NCBI RefSeq assembly: GCF_003337235.1
Contig: NZ_QPJC01000008.1
Location: 124,001 to 188,000 of the forward strand
Length of the DNA: 64,000 nt
Reading direction: 5' to 3'
From: Halopolyspora algeriensis
GTDB lineage: Bacteria > Actinomycetota > Actinomycetes > Mycobacteriales > Pseudonocardiaceae
Positions 8,330 to 18,246 of this stretch are shown here, in pieces. Both the position numbers and the translations under genes were made by a program. Within the stretch, counting starts at the first letter, position 1, and each line of letters opens with the position of its first letter. The notes beneath the pieces are model-generated. The model saw nothing but the letters and a program-made list of their open reading frames with translations, searched no databases and was not told the origin of the DNA.

Positions 8330-10108
8330 GTGACGGCCGTCGCGCCACAGCCGATCGCCACGCGCCCACAACCGGTGCGCAACACATCGAAGGGGTCCGC
8401 TGTGCTGCGGCTGCTCCGCGTCACGGACCCCAAGCAGATCGGAATCCTCTACCTGACCACGTCGATGGGTTTCTTCCTGGTCGGCGGCCTGATGGCCATG
8501 CTGATCAGGGGTGAACTCGCGGTACCGGGGATGCAGTTCCTGTCGGAGGAGCAGTACAACCAGCTGTTCACCATGCACGGCACGATCATGCTGCTGCTGT
8601 ATGCGACGCCGGTGCTGTTCGGTTTCGCCAACTACATCCTGCCGCTGCAGATCGGCGCGCCCGACGTCGCCTTCCCGCGGCTCAACGCGTTCTCGTACTG
8701 GCTGTACCTGTTCGGCGGACTCATCGTGATCGGGGGGTTCCTCGCTCCCGGAGGCGCCGCCGACTTCGGCTGGTTCGCCTACACCCCGTTGTCGAACAGC
8801 ATCTACTCGCCGGGCATCGGTGCGGACCTGTGGATCACCGGGCTGCTCGTCAGCGGTCTGGGCACGATCCTCGGCGGCGTCAACATGATCACCTCGGTGG
8901 TGTGCATGCGCGCGCCGGGCATGACGATGTGGCGGATGCCGATCTTCACGTGGAACATCCTCGTGACGAGCGTGCTCATCCTCATGGCCTTCCCGATCCT
9001 GACCGCGGCGCTGGCGGGACTGCTGGCCGACCGGCACCTGGGAGCGCACGTGTTCGACCCCGCCAACGGCGGTGTCATCCTGTGGCAGCACCTGTTCTGG
9101 TTCTTCGGCCACCCCGAGGTCTACATCGTGGCGCTGCCGTTCTTCGGCATCGTCACCGAGATCTTCCCGGTGTTCAGCCGCAAGCCGCTGTTCGGCTACA
9201 CCGGCCTGATCTACGCCACGCTCGGCATCGCCGCCCTGTCGATCGTGGTGTGGGCCCACCACATGTACGCCACCGGCGCGGTACTGCTGCCGTTCTTCGC
9301 CTTCACCACGTTCTTGATCGCCATTCCCACGGGAATGAAGTTCTTCAACTGGGTCGGAACGATGTGGCGCGGCCAGCTCACCTTCGAGTCGCCGATGCTG
9401 TTCAGCGTCGGATTCCTGGTGACCTTCCTGCTCGGCGGACTCACCGGTGTGCTGCTGGCCTCGCCGCCGATCGACTTCCACGTCTCGGACACCTATTTCG
9501 TGGTGGCGCACTTCCACTACGTGCTCTACGGCACGATCGTGTTCGCCACTTTCGCCGGGATCTACTTCTGGTTCCCGAAGATGACCGGCCGGATGATGGA
9601 CGAGCGGCTGGGCAAGCTGCACTTCTGGTTGACGTTCCTCGGCTTTCACCTCACGTTCCTCGTCCAGCACTGGCTGGGCAACGAGGGCATGCCCCGGCGC
9701 TACGCCGACTACCTGCCCTCGGACGGCTTCACCACGCTGAACATGGTGTCCACGATCGGCGCGTTCATCCTGGGTGCCTCGATGCTGCCGTTCTTGTGGA
9801 ACGTGTTCAAAAGCTACCGTTACGGTGAGATGGCCAATGTCGATGACCCGTGGGGCTACGGCAACTCGCTGGAGTGGGCCACCTCCTGCCCGCCGCCGCG
9901 GCACAACTTCACCGAGCTGCCCCGCATCCGCTCGAACCGCCCGGCTTTCGAGCTGCACTACCCGCACATGGCCGAGCGGATGCGGCTGGAGGCCCATGTC
10001 GGTTTGACCGGTAAGCCGTTGGCGCACTCCGCCGCACCTTCCGAGCATGCTGCCCAGCTCACGGTTCCCCCGGAGCAGGGCGGCGACCGTGATCCGCGGG
10101 AGGAGTGA
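8330..10108 (+). CDS. ctaD: cytochrome c oxidase subunit I
   Basis: Catalytic subunit of the aa3-type terminal oxidase; it reduces oxygen to water at the haem-copper centre and pumps protons. The 592-residue membrane protein has 12 helices. Haem a and CuB ligands lie in [10 protein letters not shown] (about residue 83), the His-Tyr pair in [16 protein letters not shown] (about 260), the CuB histidines in WAHHMYATG (about 307) and the haem histidines in [11 protein letters not shown] (about 393). A proline-rich N-terminus and a hydrophilic tail of about 60 residues match actinobacterial CtaD. The GTG at 8330 follows GGAGG. No other oxidase subunit is adjacent, as is usual in this phylum, and a hairpin follows at 10163-10203. 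Confidence 0.95.
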   Translation: MTAVAPQPIATRPQPVRNTSKGSAVLRLLRVTDPKQIGILYLTTSMGFFLVGGLMAMLIRGELAVPGMQFLSEEQYNQLFTMHGTIMLLLYATPVLFGFANYILPLQIGAPDVAFPRLNAFSYWLYLFGGLIVIGGFLAPGGAADFGWFAYTPLSNSIYSPGIGADLWITGLLVSGLGTILGGVNMITSVVCMRAPGMTMWRMPIFTWNILVTSVLILMAFPILTAALAGLLADRHLGAHVFDPANGGVILWQHLFWFFGHPEVYIVALPFFGIVTEIFPVFSRKPLFGYTGLIYATLGIAALSIVVWAHHMYATGAVLLPFFAFTTFLIAIPTGMKFFNWVGTMWRGQLTFESPMLFSVGFLVTFLLGGLTGVLLASPPIDFHVSDTYFVVAHFHYVLYGTIVFATFAGIYFWFPKMTGRMMDERLGKLHFWLTFLGFHLTFLVQHWLGNEGMPRRYADYLPSDGFTTLNMVSTIGAFILGASMLPFLWNVFKSYRYGEMANVDDPWGYGNSLEWATSCPPPRHNFTELPRIRSNRPAFELHYPHMAERMRLEAHVGLTGKPLAHSAAPSEHAAQLTVPPEQGGDRDPREE

Positions 10109-10153
10109 CGTCGGACATAGCCCCACGACACGCTGTTGTGTCAGGGTGGGTGA

Positions 10154-11497
<1,344 letters not shown>

Positions 11498-11508
11498 GAG
11501 GTGTCCCG

Positions 11509-12144
11509 GTGTTGGCATCCTGGATATGGCCGGTCCGGGCGGTCCGGTTGCTGCTCGGTGGGCTTGCCCTGCTCGCCGTGGGCACGCAGTTCACCCATGA
11601 GGCCACCCTGCCCGGGTTCTCCCCGGTGAACTTCTTCAGCTACTTCACCATCCTGAGCAACATCGCGGTGGGACTGCTCCTGGTCGCTCTGGGGGCTCTT
11701 CCCGGCACGCGCCACCCGCGCCTGGAGTGGGTGCGGGCAGCGATGGTCGTCTACATGGCCACGACGGGGCTCGTGTACGCCATCCTGCTCGATACGGGTG
11801 ATCCTGGTCTGACATTGCCGTGGGTCAACACCGTCCTCCACAGGGTGATGCCGGCCGCCCTGTTCGTCGACTGGCTCGTGATCCGCCCGCAGCGACACCT
11901 CGGATACGGCAAAGCGCTGGCCTGGAGTGGTGTTCCGGTGCTCTACCTGGCCTACTCATTGGTGCGGGGCGCGGTGATCGGCTGGTACCCGTACCCGTTC
12001 CTGCAGCCCGTGGAGGTCGGCGGGGTGGCGGGGATGCTGGTTCACATCCTCGGTATCGCCGCGGGCATCGCCGCCGCTTCACTGCTGGTCGCCTGGCTGG
12101 GCAACGTCCGCGTGCAGTCCACGCAGATGCGTGCGGCGGCTTGA
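11509..12144 (+). CDS. Pr6Pr family membrane protein
   Basis: Integral membrane protein of 211 residues with six hydrophobic segments, including RLLLGGLALLAVGTQF, FTILSNIAVGLLLVALGAL and MVVYMATTGLVYAILL, and the motif VNFFSYFTILSN. The pattern (FTILSN early, HRVMPAALFVDWL in the middle, WYPYPFL later) is typical of the actinobacterial Pr6Pr group, whose function is unknown. The GTG at 11509 follows AAGAGGTG. It starts 11 bases after serB and may be transcribed with it. Confidence 0.75.
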   Translation: MLASWIWPVRAVRLLLGGLALLAVGTQFTHEATLPGFSPVNFFSYFTILSNIAVGLLLVALGALPGTRHPRLEWVRAAMVVYMATTGLVYAILLDTGDPGLTLPWVNTVLHRVMPAALFVDWLVIRPQRHLGYGKALAWSGVPVLYLAYSLVRGAVIGWYPYPFLQPVEVGGVAGMLVHILGIAAGIAAASLLVAWLGNVRVQSTQMRAAA

Positions 12145-12199
12145 GGGGTCCGCGGACGGGCTTGCATCGCGGTGCGGGGTTTCCACGCTCGGTACCCGC

Positions 12200-12398
12200 T
12201 CAGGCCCAGGTGACGGGCAGCGAGTGCACGCCGAAGATCAGCATGTCGTTGCGCAGCGGCACCTCCTCGGCGGGCTCTGCCGCTGTCGCCCTCTCGGCGA
12301 CCTCGTGCGGCTGCATCTGGGTGGCGTCGCGGTGGCGGACCTTGGTCGGAACTGAAACGAGAATCGGCCAACACGGCCCGGGCCTGCTCGAAGCCGGT
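12200..12398 (-). pseudogene. cytochrome P450 remnant with internal deletion
   Basis: Two separated pieces of an actinobacterial P450 lie next to each other. On the minus strand, the N-terminal piece reads TGFEQARAVLADSRFSSD (from 12398), the usual stretch before the I-helix half. Within about 15 codons, in another frame, comes the C-terminal piece EEVPLRNDMLIFGVHSLPVT, then WA and a stop at 12200. The roughly 300 residues between them, including the haem-Cys loop, are absent. This looks like one large deletion plus a frameshift. No alternative full-length frame exists. Confidence 0.7.
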
Positions 12399-12541
12399 CA
12401 GACTACACACAAACCTGCACAACGTGCATCGATGCGGGACGTGCGCTCTTGCTCCGGCCGGTGGCGGTGATCGTCCCAGCGGACTTGCTGTGGTGTTCGG
12501 TGATGTCAGGGCCACCTGCGGGGCCGGGCGGGAGGAATCCG

Positions 12542-13345
12542 GTGCGGATAATCGGGAACGTGACAGATGCTGCTTCCGTGCTCGAGCCGTTGACCGCCCG
12601 CTACGCCTCGTGGCTGGAGCTGCCCGACGAGTCGACGGCCGACACTTCGGACGAGGATCCGGACAACGTCATCCTGATGCCGATGGTGCTGCGGATCGAA
12701 CGCAACGATCCACCCGCCCGCACGGACATGCTGCAGGCGGCGGGCTCGGCGGCCGTCGCGGTGTGCCTGGACGAGCGGTGCGGCCCCGGAGGCGAGTGGC
12801 GCGAGGCGGTGGGTGCCTGGGTGGCCGACCGTATCCGCAAGGTCGCACGGCGCGCTCGGGGTTCGCACTGGAACGCGGTGCAATCGCTGCCGGGGCACAC
12901 GGTCACCGTGGGCAATGCGCAGGTGCGCGCGTTCCTGCCGATGCGCCTGTCCGAGATGCCCAAGGAACTCACCCGCCTGCAGATCTCCGGCAGCGAGGTC
13001 GAGCCCGGCGAGCCGGGCTCGCCCGTGCCCGGCGTACCGAGACTGTGGCTCAATCCCGACATCGAGATGAGCGCGGGCAAGTCCGCCGCCCAGGTCGGCC
13101 ACGCCACCATGATCCTGGCGGCGCTGCTGCACGGTTCGGGGCAGGATGCCGCGCTGGACGCATGGGCGAAGGAAGGATTCCCGTGCGCGGTGCGGACACC
13201 GGATGCGGCGAGCTGGCGCGCCATGCAGCCCGGCGATGCCCCGGAGCCGGCCTGGCGCGAGCACGGTGTCGCCGCTGTCCGCGACGCGGGCTTCACCGAG
13301 ATCGACCCGGGTACCGTCACCGTGCTCGCGCAGTGGCCGGGATGA
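12542..13345 (+). CDS. peptidyl-tRNA hydrolase (Pth2-fold) family protein
   Basis: The 267-residue protein has a C-terminal domain with the Pth2-type signature: NPDIEMSAGKSAAQVGHATM near residue 168, corresponding to the GKxAAQxxHA motif of class II peptidyl-tRNA hydrolases. The tail FTEIDPGTVTVLAQW ends the fold. The first 160 residues (VLEPLTARYASWLEL, then VILMPMVLRIERNDPPART) form an extra domain not found in the short archaeal enzyme. The GTG at 12542 stands 6 bases after GGAGG; earlier starts at 12503 and 12449 lack such a site. Hydrolase activity is inferred from the motif. It is convergent with the siderophore operon. Confidence 0.7.
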   Translation: MRIIGNVTDAASVLEPLTARYASWLELPDESTADTSDEDPDNVILMPMVLRIERNDPPARTDMLQAAGSAAVAVCLDERCGPGGEWREAVGAWVADRIRKVARRARGSHWNAVQSLPGHTVTVGNAQVRAFLPMRLSEMPKELTRLQISGSEVEPGEPGSPVPGVPRLWLNPDIEMSAGKSAAQVGHATMILAALLHGSGQDAALDAWAKEGFPCAVRTPDAASWRAMQPGDAPEPAWREHGVAAVRDAGFTEIDPGTVTVLAQWPG

Positions 13346-13376
13346 ATGGTGCGGTGCGACCGAATGCGGGATGCCG

Positions 13377-15155
13377 TCAGGGTGAGTGCAGCGGATTGGG
13401 GACGTGCCCGTGCACGGCCGCGTGCGGGCGCTCGGGGCGATCCCGGTAGGCGTCGAGCAACAGGCGGTTGCGGTTCAGGCAGAGCCGCTCGATCTCCGGA
13501 GTGAACAGGTCGAACATCGCGAATCGTTCGGCGAGTTCGGGGAAACGCTTCTGGTAGGCGAGAACCTCCTCGCGCACCATCGTCCAGAACCGCTCCTGCG
13601 GCACGCCGAGGTGGTCGGCGACCAGCGGAGCGAGATAGCGGAAGTGGCCGACGAACAGGCCACTTTGGATGAATTGGCGCAAGAACTCCGGGGGCTCGCG
13701 CAGCAGCGCCGCATCCACCTCGGCGGGCAGGTCCGCCAGCTCGGGGAGCGGATCGGCACTGATGTTGACGTCGTCGACGAAGTCCTTGACCGCCAACCTG
13801 GCGGGTACGTCGTGCTCGTCGAACACGACGATCGTGTTCTCGCCGTGCGGGGAGAACACCACGCCGTACCGGTACAGGAAGTGCAGCAGGGCGGGCAGCA
13901 GGGCACCGAACAGACGCTGCAGCCAGGTTTCGGCATCCAACCCGGAGCGCTCGACCAGTTCGGTGACGAATGCCCGGCCGTGGGCGTCGACGTGCAGCAG
14001 AGAGGCCAGAGTGCGGGCGCGCTCACCGGAGTCGAGCTTGTTCGCCAGGGATTGCCGCCAGATGGTGCCGAGCAGCTCGCGGTACTGGTACGGCACGTCG
14101 TCGATGCGCTCCAGGACGGGATGCTGCACGGTCACCGAGGCCACCTCGCCGAGCAGCACGGCACGCGTGTCGTCCCGGAGGAACTCGTCGGTCTCGGCGA
14201 TCCCGAGCATCCACGAGGTCACGGCCGGGGCGGCCACGGTGCGCTCGGTCGGCAACCCTCGCCACACCAGCGTGTTCAGGATCGACAGCGGCAGCTTGAC
14301 GTAGTGCTGCTCGGGTCGGTCGAGGTTGGCGAAAGTGCGGATGGACTGCTGGGCGCGGTAGCGATCGGGACCTTCACCGAGCGGCACGATCCGCTGCGCC
14401 GCGATCTGCGGTGTGAAGGTTGGCAGCACGACCTCATCCCACTGCCAGGGATGCACGGGCATCCAGATGTAGTCCTGCGGGGTCAGGCCACGGCCGGTCA
14501 GCTCCTCGGTGAACCGCTGCCGGGTATCGTCGTCCAGCTCGCCGCCGAGGAGCTCGTCGCGGGACAGACCCTCCACCGCCCGGTACTCGGCGAGTGAATG
14601 ATGCACGGCGATCCACGGCAGCCGGTGCTCTCGGCGCGCCTCGGGAGCGTAGTGCGCGGCGTCCGAGGCGGAAAAACCCATGCGGCCCTTGTTCGGCACC
14701 AGCCAGGGGTGTCCCGTCTGGTGGCCTTCCAGATCGATGTAGCCGAGATCCGCCAGCTCGGCAGCCGTCACCGCGTCGGGACCGAGCAACCGGGCATCGG
14801 CGGTCAGGGTCGCGGTCAGCTCGCGGGCCAGGTGTCCGGCGGTGTCCCCACTGATCCCCAGCACGGTGCGGGCATCGAGCAGGAACTGCAGCGGGTCGTC
14901 GGCCGGTTCTTCGGTTCCGGCGGCTGTTCTCGTGATCGAGGTGGGGTCCACGCGCCAGTGCCCGAAGGCACCTCCGTCCGCGGAGAACGCGTAGGAGACC
15001 GCGCCGGGCAGGTCGAGGCGGTAATGGCCCGGTCGTGTCCCGACCGGTTCGAGCAACTGCTCGTAGGACAGTTCGGCCAGGGTCTTGGCGAGCAGTTCTC
15101 GCCCGGCGCGCCGCCAGTTGTCGGCGGTGAGCTCGTCCGGCACCGACAGGGACAT
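13377..15155 (-). CDS. NIS siderophore synthetase, type C (IucC/DesD/RhbF-like)
   Basis: ATP-dependent ligase of the IucA/IucC family that joins a carboxyl group of the siderophore intermediate to an amine. The 592-residue length is standard. Shared elements include TGHPWLVPNKGRMGFSASDA (about 196), the nucleotide-site motif MPVHPWQWDEVVLP, AQQSIRTFANLDRPEQHYVK and FSPHGENTIVVF. DesD-like features (the HWRVDPTSITR start, GFSASDAAHYAPEA) place it in type C, which uses a monoamide citrate or monoacid partner. The ATG at 15155 is 5 bases from GGAGGT. It is the last of four genes read leftward, 59 bases after the monooxygenase. Confidence 0.88.
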   Translation of the reverse strand: MSLSVPDELTADNWRRAGRELLAKTLAELSYEQLLEPVGTRPGHYRLDLPGAVSYAFSADGGAFGHWRVDPTSITRTAAGTEEPADDPLQFLLDARTVLGISGDTAGHLARELTATLTADARLLGPDAVTAAELADLGYIDLEGHQTGHPWLVPNKGRMGFSASDAAHYAPEARREHRLPWIAVHHSLAEYRAVEGLSRDELLGGELDDDTRQRFTEELTGRGLTPQDYIWMPVHPWQWDEVVLPTFTPQIAAQRIVPLGEGPDRYRAQQSIRTFANLDRPEQHYVKLPLSILNTLVWRGLPTERTVAAPAVTSWMLGIAETDEFLRDDTRAVLLGEVASVTVQHPVLERIDDVPYQYRELLGTIWRQSLANKLDSGERARTLASLLHVDAHGRAFVTELVERSGLDAETWLQRLFGALLPALLHFLYRYGVVFSPHGENTIVVFDEHDVPARLAVKDFVDDVNISADPLPELADLPAEVDAALLREPPEFLRQFIQSGLFVGHFRYLAPLVADHLGVPQERFWTMVREEVLAYQKRFPELAERFAMFDLFTPEIERLCLNRNRLLLDAYRDRPERPHAAVHGHVPNPLHSP

Positions 15156-15214
15156 CGAAACCTCCTGCAGAAGGTGAGTTGATTGTTGTGACGTGCTGTG
15201 GTGGCCGCTGAACC

Positions 15215-16507
15215 TCAGTCGAGGCCGAAAGTGGTGAAGGCACCCCTGCGAGCGAGCGGGTAGGCGTCCCGACCGGTCACGGCGTTGAGGATGACCGACG
15301 CTCGGTGGGCTCCCAGGCCGAGATCCGGGGCTCCGACACCGTGGGTGTGCATCTCGGCGTTCTGCACGTACAGGCCGCCGGTCACCGCGTCGTCGAGCGC
15401 GACACGGTAGTCGTCGGAAACCCGGTAGCGTCCGGAAGAGTCCCAGCACACCACGTCGGTCAGCGGGTCGAGGCAGGACGGCCGCCGCGCCGCATACCCG
15501 GTGGCCAGGACGAGCCGTTGTGTGTGGACGGTGAACTCCCGGTCCTGCTCGGTATGGTGACAGGTCAGCTCGATGGCATCGTCGCCGCGGTGGGCCTGCG
15601 TGACGGCCACGTTGGGCATCATGGTCACGTCCGGGTCCCGGCCACCGACTCCGCGCTCGTAGAGGACGTCGTGGATGGCGGCCAGCGTCCCGGCGCTGCT
15701 GGCCTTGTAGAGCTGTCCTTGCCCGGCGAGGACACTGTCACGGGTGTGTTGCGGCAGGGACCGGAAATACCGGGTGTAGTCGGGGGTGAAGTGCTCGAGG
15801 CCCAGCTTGGAGTACTCCATCGGCGCGAATGCCCGGGACCGGGTCAACCAGCGCAGGGTCTGTCCCGGTGCGTGCGGTGATCGCAGCAGGTCCAGGAAGA
15901 CCTCCGCGCCGGACTGTCCCGACCCGAGCACGGTGATGTCGCCGGCCTCGTGCAGCGACTCGGCATTATCCAAATAGGACGAACTGTGGAAGACCTCTTT
16001 GTCCGGCAGGCCGCGCAGTGGAGCGGGAACGACCGGTTCGGTGCCCACACCGAGCACGACGTTGCGCGCGGCGAACGTCTCGCACCGGTCCGTGTGCACG
16101 TCCTGGGCCTCGACCCGGAACACCTCGCCGTCTGCGTCCCAGTGCACCGCCGTGACCCGCTGTCCGAAGCGGCAGGACGGCAGCTCTTCGGACACCCAGC
16201 GGCAGTAGTGGTCGTACTCCCGGCGGGAGATGTGGAAATTCTCGGCGAAGTAGAACGGGTACAGCCGCTCGTGCTCGGCGAGATAGGCCAAGAAGGACCA
16301 CTGACTCGTCGGGTCCGCGAGCGTGACCGGATCGGCCAGGAACGGCACCTGCAAGGTGGTGCCGTCGATGAGCAGGCCGGGATGCCAGGAGAATTCCGGT
16401 TTCTCCTCGAGGAACAGGGTCGAGACATCCTCGAGGGGATCGGCCAGCGCGGCCAGCGACAGGTTGAACGGCCCGACACCGATACCGAGAAGGTCGTAGG
16501 TCGTCAT
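15215..16507 (-). CDS. L-lysine/ornithine/diamine N-monooxygenase, siderophore type
   Basis: Flavin-dependent N-hydroxylase that makes the hydroxylamine later turned into a hydroxamate iron ligand. The 430 residues show the FAD motif LGIGVGPFNLSLAALA at the N-terminus, the NADPH motif ITVLGSGQSGAEVFLDLL (about 193), the LATGY motif (LVLATGYAARRPS, about 334) and the C-terminal MHTHGVGAPDLGLGAHRAS. Its closest named relatives by layout are IucD, RhbE and DesB. The neighbouring decarboxylase suggests a diamine substrate (1,3-diaminopropane, cadaverine or putrescine). Its ATG overlaps the stop of the upstream NIS gene by 4 bases (ATGA), showing translational coupling. Confidence 0.9.
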   Translation of the reverse strand: MTTYDLLGIGVGPFNLSLAALADPLEDVSTLFLEEKPEFSWHPGLLIDGTTLQVPFLADPVTLADPTSQWSFLAYLAEHERLYPFYFAENFHISRREYDHYCRWVSEELPSCRFGQRVTAVHWDADGEVFRVEAQDVHTDRCETFAARNVVLGVGTEPVVPAPLRGLPDKEVFHSSSYLDNAESLHEAGDITVLGSGQSGAEVFLDLLRSPHAPGQTLRWLTRSRAFAPMEYSKLGLEHFTPDYTRYFRSLPQHTRDSVLAGQGQLYKASSAGTLAAIHDVLYERGVGGRDPDVTMMPNVAVTQAHRGDDAIELTCHHTEQDREFTVHTQRLVLATGYAARRPSCLDPLTDVVCWDSSGRYRVSDDYRVALDDAVTGGLYVQNAEMHTHGVGAPDLGLGAHRASVILNAVTGRDAYPLARRGAFTTFGLD

Positions 16508-18246
16508 GAGTTTTCGCCGGCCTCCAGCATTGCTTCCTCGGCGAGGGGATTGGCGATGTCGCAGTACACGGACTGGGTTTCCAGCGGGCCGACGAGTTCG
16601 TCGAGCCCGTCGACGCGGGTGAGCAGGTTGGCCTTGCAGCGCAACGTGGCCGAATCGGCCAGCGTCCGGGCCAGCCGCAGGTGCGGAAAGTTCCGGAGGC
16701 GGTCGCGGAACACGGCGAGCAGGCGTTGCTCATCGGCGAGCCCTTGCGAGCCGAACGCCCCCACGACGCCGAGGAGGTTGTTGATCCCGATGTAGTACCC
16801 CAGGCGTTCGTCGATCACGGCGTCGGCGCAGCGGTTGTCCCCCTCCTCGCCGACGCCGAGCAGGAAGCGTTCCAGCGCCTCGATCCGCCGTTCGGACAGG
16901 TAGTACCCCTGGTTGTCGCGGTACCACCCGCCGCAGGGCCACCCGTCGGCGTCGAGGGTCACCAGCGTGTTCTGCTGATGCGCCTCCAGGCCCAGGCCGT
17001 GGGTCTCGTACAGCCACAGCACGGGAGCGATCACCTCGTCGAAGTAGCGGGCGCACCACTGCTCGGCGATCTCGCGGGTGGTTGCGCCGGTGCGCTCGGC
17101 GAGGTCCTCGACGAGCGAGGCGAGTTCGGAACGTCCCAGATCGGGTCGTTCCGCCAGCAACCCGGCCACGCACCCGGTGCGTCCGGTGGCCGCGGTCGTG
17201 TCGTGCTCGCCGAAGGGGTTGGAGCGCACGACCAGTTCCAGCCCGCTCTCCTCGACGCCGAGGGCGTCCACGGCCAACCAGGCCGGATCCCGCACCACTC
17301 CGAACCGCGGATGGGCCCGCGCGAGCTCATCGGCCAGCCCGGCCTCGAACAGCCGGTGGATCTCGGCGCCACGGCGCAGCTCCTTGCGCAGGTTCTCCCG
17401 CTTGGAATTGGTGATGGCCAGGCCGAGGGAGAACTTCAGCATGACCGGCGCATGCGGGTGGTACACGGTGCGCAACGACGCGGTCGGAAACCACCGCGGA
17501 CCCGACTGCCCGAGGTCGCGCAGCAGGTCGGCTTCGAGCAACCGCCTGATGTGCGGCCGTGCGTACAGCTCACGCGCCTGCCACGGGTGAGCGGGCACGG
17601 CAACGGCGCCCTCCGGTACCTCGGGGGCGAAGTCCGCGAGCAGTTCCGCGACATCGCCGGATACCGAGACGATCGAGGAGTCGGCGGCGAACCAGTGCAG
17701 CGCGAAACTCGCGCGCAGTTCGGGAGAAAACCACTCGGCCTCGGTGTCGGTCCAGCCGATGCGGCTCTTCGGCGCCGGGTGCAGCGGGTGGCCGAGCACC
17801 AGTGCCTGCTCGGCGGCCAGGAACGGTGTCGCCGTGCCCGCGGGCTCGGAGCCGTGCCGGCCGCGCGAGGCCAGGTGCAGGTGGACACGTCGCACCGAGT
17901 CGGCGACTCGGGCCACCAGATCGCCGACCGCGTCCGCCGTCGCCCGTCCCGCGGAGGCCTCCAGCGCCAGCAGTGTCGCGATGGTCACGGCATCGACCGG
18001 GGTTCCCGTGCTCAGCGTCGTCGTCCCGAAGCGATGGAAGCCGGCCGGGGAGCGATACAGGACCTCGGTGCGCAGGCAGGTGCCGCTGGTGGGCAGTTGC
18101 AGCAGCAGGGGCCCGGATTCGGGCACCGCAACACGATTTTCCCGGATCCAGCAGCGGAGCAGCCCGTTCACCGCTGCGGTCCCGGCCATGTCCTCCGGGG
18201 ACCGCTCGTCGGTCGTGCGGATCGGTGCGGTGGGTGCCGCGGTCAT
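16504..18246 (-). CDS. NIS siderophore synthetase, type A (IucA/RhbC-like)
   Basis: Second IucA/IucC-family ligase, 580 residues. The type A pattern (AVPAHPWQARELYARP, then VMLKFSLGLAITNSKRE, then GLGLEAHQQNTLV and GWYRDNQGYYL) is that of enzymes that activate citrate and add the first hydroxylated amine. It would supply the substrate of the type C enzyme encoded two genes downstream. No GNAT acetyltransferase domain is fused at either end; the length equals IucA and RhbC. The ATG at 18246 overlaps the decarboxylase stop by 4 bases, and its own stop overlaps the monooxygenase start, so the three genes are coupled. Confidence 0.88.
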   Translation of the reverse strand: MTAAPTAPIRTTDERSPEDMAGTAAVNGLLRCWIRENRVAVPESGPLLLQLPTSGTCLRTEVLYRSPAGFHRFGTTTLSTGTPVDAVTIATLLALEASAGRATADAVGDLVARVADSVRRVHLHLASRGRHGSEPAGTATPFLAAEQALVLGHPLHPAPKSRIGWTDTEAEWFSPELRASFALHWFAADSSIVSVSGDVAELLADFAPEVPEGAVAVPAHPWQARELYARPHIRRLLEADLLRDLGQSGPRWFPTASLRTVYHPHAPVMLKFSLGLAITNSKRENLRKELRRGAEIHRLFEAGLADELARAHPRFGVVRDPAWLAVDALGVEESGLELVVRSNPFGEHDTTAATGRTGCVAGLLAERPDLGRSELASLVEDLAERTGATTREIAEQWCARYFDEVIAPVLWLYETHGLGLEAHQQNTLVTLDADGWPCGGWYRDNQGYYLSERRIEALERFLLGVGEEGDNRCADAVIDERLGYYIGINNLLGVVGAFGSQGLADEQRLLAVFRDRLRNFPHLRLARTLADSATLRCKANLLTRVDGLDELVGPLETQSVYCDIANPLAEEAMLEAGENS

